This document shows, in pieces, positions 24,927 through 30,915 of a stretch of DNA of 42,087 nt. The DNA comes from Phocoenobacter uteri (GTDB lineage: Bacteria > Pseudomonadota > Gammaproteobacteria > Enterobacterales > Pasteurellaceae). The stretch is taken from the NCBI RefSeq assembly GCF_900454895.1, contig NZ_UGTA01000002.1, positions 1 to 42,087 on the forward strand, written 5' to 3'. Each line of letters opens with the position of its first letter. Positions within the stretch are counted from its first letter, which is position 1. Below the pieces are notes generated by a model that did not search any database, was not told where the DNA came from, and was given only the letters and a program-made list of their open reading frames with translations. Made by a program: the position numbers and the translations under genes.

Positions 24927-25892
24927 CTAATTAATTGAATTAAAAACAAACTTGTCTTGATCGTATTTTACGACTTCGACAAGTTCCTCTACGCAGCGTT
25001 TACCAGTATTTTTATCTTTCTTAATAAAAATAATGACATCAAGAATTTGCCCAACCATATTTTCTATGTTTCGAGGAGCTTCTTTATTTTTAGAAACTAA
25101 AGTTACAACTCGACTTGTTGCTTCAGATGCTGAATTGCAGTGGACAGTAGCTACACCGCCTGGATGTCCTGTATTCCAACTTTCTAACAATGAGAGAGCT
25201 TCACCACCTCTAATTTCACCTACTAATATTCTGTCAGGCCTCATTCTTAATGTTACTTTTACTAATGATGATAAATCAACTTCTGGCGAAGTTTCATACA
25301 AGACAGCATTTTCTGCTGCACATTGTATTTCTGGAGTATCTTCCAAAATAAGCATTCTCTCATTTGGAGATATAACAACCATTGCATTAATCACTGCATT
25401 TAACAATGTTGTTTTACCAGATCCTGTACCACCTGCAATAAGAATATTGCGATGATCTTTGATTGCTTGAATAATTGTTTCATACTGTTTATTGGTTATT
25501 GTCCCATATTCTAAATATTGTTCTAATGTAAATATTTTGACAGCTCTTTTTCTAAGAGAAAAAGTTGGAGCTGAAACAATAGGAGGAAGTTGTGCGGCAA
25601 ATCTTGAATTATCTAAAGGAAATTTACACTCCAGAATAGGAGATGAAGAATGGACTTCTTTTCTAAAACAACCAGCAACATTTCTAATAACATTTTCAGC
25701 AACACTATTAGACATTGTTCCTATTTTTGACATGCCTGCACCTAATTCATCAATCCATAGTGAACCATCAGGATTAAGCATTATTTCTATAACATTTTTA
25801 TCCTTATAGGCTTTATAAAATGGGGTGTTTTGAAGCGTTCTTTCTAAACTCGCACATGTTCTTCCAAATTCTTGGTCTTTATTTTGTTCCAT
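24927..25892 (-). CDS. trbB: TrbB, VirB11 ATPase
   Basis: A 321-residue hexameric traffic ATPase, as long as RP4 TrbB (320). Walker A is GGTGSGKT at 154-161, the Asp box ILEDTPEIQC at 182-191, Walker B RMRPDRILVGEIRGGEA at 216-232 and the His box TVHCNSA near 249-255. It drives pilus assembly. There is no clear ribosome site before its ATG. A well-formed promoter lies 35-60 bp upstream. Confidence 0.95.
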   Translation of the reverse strand: MEQNKDQEFGRTCASLERTLQNTPFYKAYKDKNVIEIMLNPDGSLWIDELGAGMSKIGTMSNSVAENVIRNVAGCFRKEVHSSSPILECKFPLDNSRFAAQLPPIVSAPTFSLRKRAVKIFTLEQYLEYGTITNKQYETIIQAIKDHRNILIAGGTGSGKTTLLNAVINAMVVISPNERMLILEDTPEIQCAAENAVLYETSPEVDLSSLVKVTLRMRPDRILVGEIRGGEALSLLESWNTGHPGGVATVHCNSASEATSRVVTLVSKNKEAPRNIENMVGQILDVIIFIKKDKNTGKRCVEELVEVVKYDQDKFVFNSIN

Positions 25893-25926
25893 AAAATAGA
25901 GTAATTAGAATTATAGATAATCAATA

Positions 25927-25959
25927 GTGTTATTATAAATCGAACACAATAAAAGTCAA
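25927..25959 (-). promoter_or_regulatory. trbB promoter with an overlapping dyad
   Basis: On the minus strand TTGACT (25959-25954) and TATAAT (25937-25932) are 16 bp apart, a strong sigma-70 promoter for the trb run. A 5-bp inverted repeat, GTGTT (25927-25931) and AACAC (25943-25947), brackets the -10 box. In RP4 the trbB promoter is shut by TrbA, whose likely homologue is encoded just upstream, so the dyad is a good TrbA-site candidate. No KorB site is present here, unlike in RP4. Confidence 0.6.
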
Positions 25960-25984
25960 AATATATTAAAACTTATTTTTGATA

Positions 25985-26344
25985 TTATATGATTGTTTGT
26001 AATTTTCTTATTTGTTCTGGGGTTAAATCTATAATGACAGTGGTTTTATTTGTTTCAGGAGTAGTGTCTTTGTTAGCAAGTAAATTTATGTAGTAATATT
26101 TAGCTTGTTTATCTAGATTTTGTGGTAGAAAAAGATTTGATAGTGGTGTATCTAGAGCGAACGCTAGTTTAGATAAAAACTCTAATCTAGGACTTGTTTT
26201 ACAATTCATAAATAAACTCAATGTAGATTTAGATACTCCCATTTTTGATGCTAGTGCATTTTGAGATATATTTTTGCTTTGCATTATAGCATAAACATTG
26301 CAAGCAATTAACTCTTGATAAGGCATATTTATAGGGTCTCGCAT
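25985..26344 (-). CDS. trbA: TrbA-like regulator (helix-turn-helix)
   Basis: A protein of 119 residues counted from the ATG at 26344; a TTG at 26371 would give 128. Residues about 26-50 form an XRE helix-turn-helix (ISQNALASKMGVSKSTLSLF). It sits immediately upstream of trbB in the same direction, which is the RP4 position of trbA, and RP4 TrbA is of the same length (121) and also has this domain. RP4 TrbA represses trb and tra promoters and helps switch between transfer and replication. No start has a good ribosome site, so the N-terminus is uncertain. Confidence 0.78.
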   Translation of the reverse strand: MRDPINMPYQELIACNVYAIMQSKNISQNALASKMGVSKSTLSLFMNCKTSPRLEFLSKLAFALDTPLSNLFLPQNLDKQAKYYYINLLANKDTTPETNKTTVIIDLTPEQIRKLQTII

Positions 26345-26425
26345 TTGATAATAAATTTCATTATGGATCAAAAAACATATGGTAACATTATAGTTTATAA
26401 TATTTCTAATTTTAATAGGAAAAAT

Positions 26426-26686
26426 ATGAACAACCTAAGAAAAAACCATAGAACATCGGTATATACAGGGAGAAAGGAATTTGAATGGTGCTTGGACTAT
26501 ATTGTTCAGGAATTGAGCAATGGAAAGCAGAAACTACAAGTATTTAATGCACTTAGAGATTCTGGAAAAATAACTTTTAAATATAAGAATTTTCTTAGAT
26601 TAAGTAACTCACCAAAATATCCTCAATTAGATAAATTTAAACGAAAGAATAAAAAACAGGGAGTTAGTGAACTCAATAACTATTGA
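26426..26686 (+). CDS. TraK-like small DNA-binding protein
   Basis: An 86-residue protein, starting at the ATG at 26426 behind AATAGGAAAAA; longer upstream starts lack a ribosome site. The core EFEWCLDYIVQELSNGKQKL, then VFNALRDSGKITFKYKNFLRL, has the same pattern as TraK of this plasmid (helix, G, helix, GKI/NIY, F/Y-x-x-F). It is divergent from trbA, where RP4 has its ssb-trfA side. It may be a paralogue of TraK with another target, such as the trbA/replication intergene. The assignment rests on pattern only. Confidence 0.6.
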   Translation: MNNLRKNHRTSVYTGRKEFEWCLDYIVQELSNGKQKLQVFNALRDSGKITFKYKNFLRLSNSPKYPQLDKFKRKNKKQGVSELNNY

Positions 26687-26689
26687 GTT
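26670..26689 (+). repeat. Perfect inverted repeat at a stop codon
   Basis: AACTCAATA (26670-26678) and TATTGAGTT (26681-26689) flank 2 bp and include the TGA of the TraK-like gene. It lacks a T run, so it is more likely an operator or an mRNA 3'-end hairpin than an intrinsic terminator. Confidence 0.5.
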
Positions 26690-26758
26690 ATTTATAGATA
26701 TAACAATGGGTTACAGTATTTATTTTTGGGAAATAGTTTAGAACTACAATTATAAATT

Positions 26759-26801
26759 ATCCTATTCACTTGAATTTTATTTATTGAATAGGATTTTTTT
26801 T
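26759..26801 (+). terminator. Intrinsic terminator touching the next start codon
   Basis: ATCCTATTCA (26759-26768) pairs perfectly with TGAATAGGAT (26785-26794) and is followed by a run of T to 26801. That run provides the first two bases of the TTG start of the 61-residue gene, and its AGGA ribosome site is inside the stem. So it can end transcription of the TraK-like gene and also hide the ribosome site. Confidence 0.7.
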
Positions 26802-26985
26802 GAAAAAAGAAGCAAAAAGAACGACATATAATGTTACTAAAAAAAGAAAGGATAGATTAGAAATGTTAGCTATTAGAGCAAGTATTAAAGCTAATCGTAC
26901 AATAAAGTGGACTGAAATTGTGAGTCATGCAATAGATTATTATGCAGAAGACTCAGTAGCGGATATTGTGCATAAATTACATTAA
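26800..26985 (+). CDS. Small basic protein upstream of repA (CopB-like position)
   Basis: A 61-residue basic protein from a TTG start (26800), with AGGA 6 bp upstream. The sequence RTTYNVTKKRKDRLEMLAIR, then TIKWTEIVSHAIDYY, resembles small ribbon-helix-helix-type regulators found next to plasmid replicons. In IncFII-type replicons a small repressor (CopB/RepA2) is encoded just upstream of repA, so this could control repA. No function is proved. An internal ATG at residue 22 would remove half the domain, so the TTG start is preferred. Confidence 0.6.
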   Translation: MKKEAKRTTYNVTKKRKDRLEMLAIRASIKANRTIKWTEIVSHAIDYYAEDSVADIVHKLH

Positions 26986-27352
26986 AAAATAGATCTTTTT
27001 TAATTCATTCGATCTTTTTTAATTTGTAGCTTGAATGATCGTACAAAAGTGTTGTAATATAAAGGGCGTAAAAAAAACCGCCCATTATATAATAGAGCGG
27101 TTGTTTTTAGTTTAAAGTATTATCTTTAAACAAATAAAGGATAGAAAATATTACCAGTATTTTCTATCGTGATTCAGCAACACCAATTACCTTCTCTTGC
27201 CGAACACATAAGCAAAGCGTTTTCTTAGAACGAATTGCTATAACAAGGTTAATTTAACCATATATTTTGCCATTTTGCAAGGATTTGCAGAAAGATAGAA
27301 TGTAAAATTATTTTGTTAGTGTTTGAGAGGGTCGTAACTAGGATTTACGATA
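26986..27352. other. repA leader: copy-control region
   Basis: A 367-bp stretch without a normal gene. It holds a 14-bp direct repeat GATCTTTTTTAATT (26992-27005 and 27011-27024); alternative hairpins GGGCG/CGCCC (27064-27083) and AACCGC/GCGGTT (27076-27102); a perfect 11-bp hairpin GATAGAAAATA/TATTTTCTATC (27140-27168); and complementary CTTGC (near 27195) and GCAAG (near 27278) pieces that could form a pseudoknot. A short frame closes on TAA at 27361-27363, overlapping the repA start, and repA itself has only a distant AGGA. This fits RepA control by antisense RNA plus a coupled leader peptide, as in IncFII, IncB and IncL/M plasmids. Confidence 0.5.
27070..27102 (-). terminator. Terminator of a predicted antisense RNA
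   Basis: Read on the minus strand, AACCGC and GCGGTT (with an inner ATTATATAAT palindrome) are followed by eight T (27077-27070). That is a textbook intrinsic terminator pointing away from repA, where an antisense RNA made in the repA leader would end. On the plus strand a shorter T run also follows, so it may act both ways. Confidence 0.6.
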
Positions 27353-28264
27353 ATGCTCAATAAATATGAAAATACTAAAATTCCATTATTTAAAGGTTCA
27401 GTAAGTGATACTGAACAACCTCAATCATCTTTTTTAGAAAAAAAAGTATTTATTCAAAAAAAACATAGAAATCATACTCCTGTTATTAGGAAAAATTCTA
27501 AGTTTGCTCTTGGTAAAGAGCTTTCCGCAATTGTTAATATTCATGATTGGAACAGAAATAGATATCTATTGAAATTGAGAAAAAATAAAAAGCAGAGATT
27601 ATCTATTCGTTCTGAGAGAAGAGAAACATTATATGCCTTAGTGAATGAATTAATTGAATATGCTGATTACTCTATAGATAGTGATTATTTATTTGAAGTA
27701 ATGACAAATGTTGAGAGATTAGCTCAAAATATTAGACAATTACATATATATCCATCAGGAAGAAAATCTTATGATCCAGTAATAAAAGCATTAAGAATGC
27801 TAGAGGAGGCTGGATTAATCATAATTTTAAGAGAAATGGATCATCAAACAAAGCAACGTAAGGCTATGAGAATATGGTTAAGACCTGAGTTTTTTTATAG
27901 TTTTGGTTTTTCTAAAAAAAGGTTAAAACAAAAAGTAAAAAATCTATATAAATACAGAGTAAAAAAAGGTTTGTTAGAAAAATCTAAAAATATGTATAGA
28001 GAGCATATTTCTCGTTTGGCATATTCTAATGTAGCAGATATAACTGATAAATTTGCTTTAAAAAATTTATTGATTAATATAAAAAAAGATTTTTTAAGTC
28101 AAGAAGTCATAGATAATATACAAAAAACACCAGAAAAAAGTTGTTCTTATAAAAAATCTACAAATGATTTTTCTTATGATATAAGAAAAATGACTGATGA
28201 TGAGCAGCGTCTCATATCTGAGAATATTAAAAAGCTAAGAGCTATATTAAATTCTGAAAAATAA
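27353..28264 (+). CDS. repA: RepA, replication initiator (IncFII/IncL-M-like family)
   Basis: A 303-residue initiator. Residues about 50-205 hold the conserved core: FALGKELSAIVNIHDWNRNR, then a helix rich in charge (RRETLYALVNELIEYADYS), then VIKALRMLEEAGLIIILREM with a KAMRIWLRPEFFYSFGFS segment; the winged-helix pattern matches IncFII-type RepA, not the IncP TrfA. It should open the AT-rich origin just downstream. ATG at 27353 follows a weak AGGA at distance, which suits coupling to a leader frame. No trfA is present, so replication is not IncP-like. Confidence 0.8.
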   Translation: MLNKYENTKIPLFKGSVSDTEQPQSSFLEKKVFIQKKHRNHTPVIRKNSKFALGKELSAIVNIHDWNRNRYLLKLRKNKKQRLSIRSERRETLYALVNELIEYADYSIDSDYLFEVMTNVERLAQNIRQLHIYPSGRKSYDPVIKALRMLEEAGLIIILREMDHQTKQRKAMRIWLRPEFFYSFGFSKKRLKQKVKNLYKYRVKKGLLEKSKNMYREHISRLAYSNVADITDKFALKNLLINIKKDFLSQEVIDNIQKTPEKSCSYKKSTNDFSYDIRKMTDDEQRLISENIKKLRAILNSEK

Positions 28265-28732
28265 TTAACACTTAATACCTAACATTTAACGCTTAATAAT
28301 ATACTTTTAAATAAGTAGGGCCTCCCTTTATTTGTTACTTCTAATTTTGTTTTTTTCCTTCATTTTAATTCAAATTCAAGAGAGTTTGTTATCTTAAAAA
28401 TAAAATGTTTTCCTGATTTTTATTAAAATAAACGTTATTTGTGGATAACGCATATTTTTTAAAAACTTAAAATCGATCTTAAACAATGAACTAAGATCTC
28501 TAAAGAGAGTTATATATAAATATATAAAGGATAAATAAAGCAAAAGCTTTATTGTGGATAAGTTAGCCGCAAGATATTTCCCCTAAAAAATAAACACCGA
28601 GCTTGCGAAAAAGTCTCATAAACAACAAATAATAAATCAATTAAAATGTGTGCTACGCACGAAAAACTCCAGAAAGAAAGATCTAGACATAAGGTCTATG
28701 TATAATATAATATTTATATCGAGGAGAATTTT
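28265..28732. other. Probable replication origin (oriV)
   Basis: A 468-bp AT-rich region directly after repA. It has two perfect DnaA boxes on the minus strand (TTATCCACA, read TGTGGATAA at 28440-28448 and 28553-28561), and a 13-bp direct repeat TTAACACTTAATA/TTAACGCTTAATA (28265-28277 and 28286-28298) spaced 21 bp, two helical turns, which suits RepA binding. A hairpin (28309-28333) may end repA transcription. In IncFII-like plasmids oriR lies just downstream of repA. Confidence 0.65.
28684..28711 (+). promoter_or_regulatory. Promoter with TAGAC-N5-GTCTA dyad
   Basis: TAGACA (28684-28689) and TATAAT (28706-28711) are 16 bp apart. The -35 lies in an inverted repeat TAGAC-N5-GTCTA (28684-28698). 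The same repeat occurs at 29000-29014 before the incC operon, so both may bind one repressor. Confidence 0.55.
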
Positions 28733-28996
28733 ATGAAAAGACTAATTTCTATATCATTATTAATTTTTATTAATATAATCTCTATTATTTGGAAATTTAT
28801 AAGATATTTACTATACTTTATTATTATTCTTTACTTATTTCCATTAATACTAACTATAATTGCTGGAGATGTTGATAACACAATTGATATTCTTTTAAAA
28901 TTTATCAGTCTTGTTTTATTTTCTCTACTTATAGAAATATTAATTAACTTAATTTTTCCAATCTTAAAAGAAAAACTAATGAATTTTAGCTGCTAA
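28733..28996 (+). CDS. Small integral membrane protein, 87 residues
   Basis: A very hydrophobic Ile/Leu-rich protein with two or three membrane helices (about 3-20, 24-44 and 53-75) and a short cytosolic tail ending NFSC. GAGGAG precedes the ATG. Not recognised. It lies between the origin and incC where IncP plasmids have kle-type genes. The end of its frame overlaps a variant KorB operator. Confidence 0.65.
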   Translation: MKRLISISLLIFINIISIIWKFIRYLLYFIIILYLFPLILTIIAGDVDNTIDILLKFISLVLFSLLIEILINLIFPILKEKLMNFSC

Positions 28997-28998
28997 AA
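28984..28998. promoter_or_regulatory. Variant KorB operator
   Basis: TTTTAGCTGCTAAAA matches the KorB operator except for a central T in place of C or G. It lies at the stop of the membrane-protein gene and 55 bp before the perfect operator of incC, so the pair could bind cooperatively. Confidence 0.6.
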
Positions 28999-28999
28999 A

Positions 29000-29014
29000 T
29001 AGACAAAATGTCTA
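29000..29014. promoter_or_regulatory. TAGAC-N5-GTCTA dyad before incC
   Basis: TAGAC (29000-29004) and GTCTA (29010-29014), the same arms and spacing as at 28684-28698. It lies between the two KorB sites. I did not find a clean -10 box at the right distance. Confidence 0.5.
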
Positions 29015-29052
29015 TCTTATGATATTGTATAGATGTTTTAAAAGTAAATAAT

Positions 29053-29069
29053 ATTTTAGCCGCTAAAAT
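29053..29069. promoter_or_regulatory. KorB operator of the incC-korB operon
   Basis: A perfect ATTTTAGCCGCTAAAAT ending one base before the GGAGG ribosome site of incC. KorB would thereby regulate its own operon, as in RK2. Confidence 0.9.
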
Positions 29070-29081
29070 AGGAGGGTTTTT

Positions 29082-29828
29082 ATGAAAATATTTACTATTG
29101 CAAATCAAAAAGGAGGGGTTGGTAAAACTTCTTTTGCTACTCATTTTGCGTTCTATCTAATAGAAAAAGGCATGAAAGGAGTTTTTATTGATTTAGATAC
29201 TCAAGTAAATGCTAGCTATACATTAGAAAAATCATTTCCAAGCTCCAAATATGCTCACTCTTTATTTCAAGATAATTTTTCTATTGATAACTCAGATGAA
29301 AAATTAACATTATTTTTAGGATCTAATGAATTGGCTGAAATATATAGTAATTCGTCAGTAAACGAAGTTACCAAAGTTTTTTATAATTCAATTCAAATCC
29401 TAAAACAAAAAGGATTTGATTTTTGTATTATTGACACAGCACCATCACTTAATTCTTCTTTAGTAGCAGCCTTATTTTCTTCTGATTATGTTTTAAGTCC
29501 GATTGAACCAGAGAAATATGCTCTACAAGGAATAGAAAAAATGATAAATCTTATCTCGAATATTAGAAAACAAAATAATAAACTTATTTTTTTAGGAATG
29601 TTAATTTCTAAAATAAATAGACGAGATCCAAGACATATTAAACATTACAATCAATTGATGGAAAAATACCCAGGCTTTGTACTTCCCCAAGCTATTGGAT
29701 TAAGAAGTAGTATTGCAGAAGCAGTAGATATAGGTATCCCTGTTTGGAATATAAAGAAAAGTGCGGCAAGAGTTGCAAGCAAAGAAATTAAAACAGTTAT
29801 TGAATGTATTTTAGAAAAAACAAAGTAA
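29082..29828 (+). CDS. incC: IncC-like ParA partition ATPase
   Basis: A 248-residue ParA family ATPase with KGGVGKT at 10-16, the second box FIDLDTQVNA near 42-51 and FCIIDTAPSL near 117-126. It moves plasmids apart with the ParB-like KorB encoded 9 bp downstream. In RK2 this pair is IncC-KorB. It has no N-terminal helix-turn-helix extension, so regulation must rest on KorB. Preceded by GGAGG. Confidence 0.9.
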   Translation: MKIFTIANQKGGVGKTSFATHFAFYLIEKGMKGVFIDLDTQVNASYTLEKSFPSSKYAHSLFQDNFSIDNSDEKLTLFLGSNELAEIYSNSSVNEVTKVFYNSIQILKQKGFDFCIIDTAPSLNSSLVAALFSSDYVLSPIEPEKYALQGIEKMINLISNIRKQNNKLIFLGMLISKINRRDPRHIKHYNQLMEKYPGFVLPQAIGLRSSIAEAVDIGIPVWNIKKSAARVASKEIKTVIECILEKTK

Positions 29829-29837
29829 GGAGTTGTT

Positions 29838-30713
29838 ATGGACATTAATTTAGGTAATTTAGGAGCATTAAATGAGTCTCCAAATGATACAGGAATCTTA
29901 GAATTAGAATTATCTTGTATTGTGGAAGATTCAGAGCAACCAAGAACATTTTTTGATGAGTCATCTTTAAAAGAATTAGCTGAATCAATTAAAGAAAGAG
30001 GGGTTAAATCCCCTATATCAGTGAGACCTAATCCTACACAAGCTGGAGTTTATATCATTAATCATGGAGCAAGACGTTATAGAGCCTCTTTAATGGCAAA
30101 TAAAGCAACTATTCCAGCTTTTATTGATAACGATTATGACTTATACGATCAAGCTACAGAAAATATTCAACGTGAGAATTTAACAGCAAGAGAAATAGCA
30201 ATAGTCATAGATAGAGCAATTAAAAAAGGACTATCTAAATCAGAAATTGCTAAGAAGTTGGGTAAATCAAACTCTTATGTGTCTCAATATTTTGGTTTAA
30301 ATAATTTAGAAGAACCAATAGCAGCTTTATTAAATCAAGCTAAATGCGAAGATGTTACTCTTTTAGCTAATTTAAACACTCAATATAAGAAAACTCCAGA
30401 AGAAGTTGAAGCATGGATTTCTGAGCAAGATGAATTTTCGAGAACATCTTTCAATAATTTTAAAGATTCATTAAATAAAAAGCAGAACATTTCTAATACA
30501 GAGAAGACGAAAGATAAGAAAACAAAGGTAGAAGATCCTGATAAACTTAAGAAATCATTTCTTAAGATAAGTTATCATGGGCAAATAGGTCGATTAATTA
30601 TGAATAAGAGACCTTCAGAATTAGGTCGAGCATATATAAAATATGATGATTCTGGAGAGGAAGTTGATGCTGATTTATCGAGTGTTACTATATTAGAATT
30701 AATAGAGGCTTAA
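29838..30713 (+). CDS. korB: KorB, ParB-family repressor and partition protein
   Basis: A 291-residue ParB-like protein. Residues 77-84 (GARRYRAS) are the nucleotide-binding ParB box; 135-152 (SEIAKKLGKSNSYVSQYF) the helix-turn-helix; 172-193 the KorB-type box DVTLLANLNTQYKKTPEEV; Thr174 and Arg202 are spaced like the base-contacting Thr and Arg I recall in RK2 KorB. The C-terminus (243-291), with HGQIGRLIMNKRPSELGRAY, has the pattern of the KorB dimer domain. Perfect RK2-type operators elsewhere confirm specificity. It is shorter than RK2 KorB (358). The antitoxin gene starts two bases after its stop. Confidence 0.93.
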   Translation: MDINLGNLGALNESPNDTGILELELSCIVEDSEQPRTFFDESSLKELAESIKERGVKSPISVRPNPTQAGVYIINHGARRYRASLMANKATIPAFIDNDYDLYDQATENIQRENLTAREIAIVIDRAIKKGLSKSEIAKKLGKSNSYVSQYFGLNNLEEPIAALLNQAKCEDVTLLANLNTQYKKTPEEVEAWISEQDEFSRTSFNNFKDSLNKKQNISNTEKTKDKKTKVEDPDKLKKSFLKISYHGQIGRLIMNKRPSELGRAYIKYDDSGEEVDADLSSVTILELIEA

Positions 30714-30714
30714 G

Positions 30715-30915
30715 ATGAATAAAAATGATGACTTAAAAAGACGAAATTATCATGTAAGAAATGCCATTGCTAGTTTTGCATTAGAGGGGGAAATACCATC
30801 CCCCCATTTATTAGAGTTACTTAAAAAATATGAAAATGGCGAAATTTCTTCTTTGGAAGAACTTGAAATAAAGTTTGAAAATAGAGAATTAATAAATGAG
30901 CAACCAATTAAATAA
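30715..30915 (+). CDS. VbhA-like antitoxin of the Fic toxin
   Basis: A 66-residue protein with the inhibitory motif of Fic antitoxins, S-x-x-x-E-G/N: Ser20 to Glu24-Gly25 in NAIASFALEGEIPS. In VbhA this Glu enters the Fic active site and blocks ATP binding. The rest follows the VbhA plan (helix, SFALEG, helix LLELLKKYENGEIS). Start two bases after korB, stop 20 bases inside fic, so both are coupled. This is a class I Fic arrangement, with the inhibitor as a separate gene. Confidence 0.85.
   Translation: MNKNDDLKRRNYHVRNAIASFALEGEIPSPHLLELLKKYENGEISSLEELEIKFENRELINEQPIK

Noticed and set aside
25033..25455. 140-codon plus-strand frame opposite trbB
   Set aside because: Antisense to a well-conserved ATPase; amino-acid make-up follows the opposite frame.
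27169..27228. 20-codon GTG frame in the repA leader as the coupled leader peptide
   Set aside because: Its stop is 125 bp before repA, too far for coupling; the frame ending at 27363 fits better.
28563..28575. KorB half-site GTTAGCCGCAAG next to the second DnaA box
   Set aside because: Only one half matches (about 10 of 13 bases); the other arm is missing. It may be chance.
29758..29770. AAGTGCGGC as a Pasteurellaceae uptake sequence
   Set aside because: One imperfect copy only; it differs at the last base of the 9-mer and is inside incC, so it does not identify the host.
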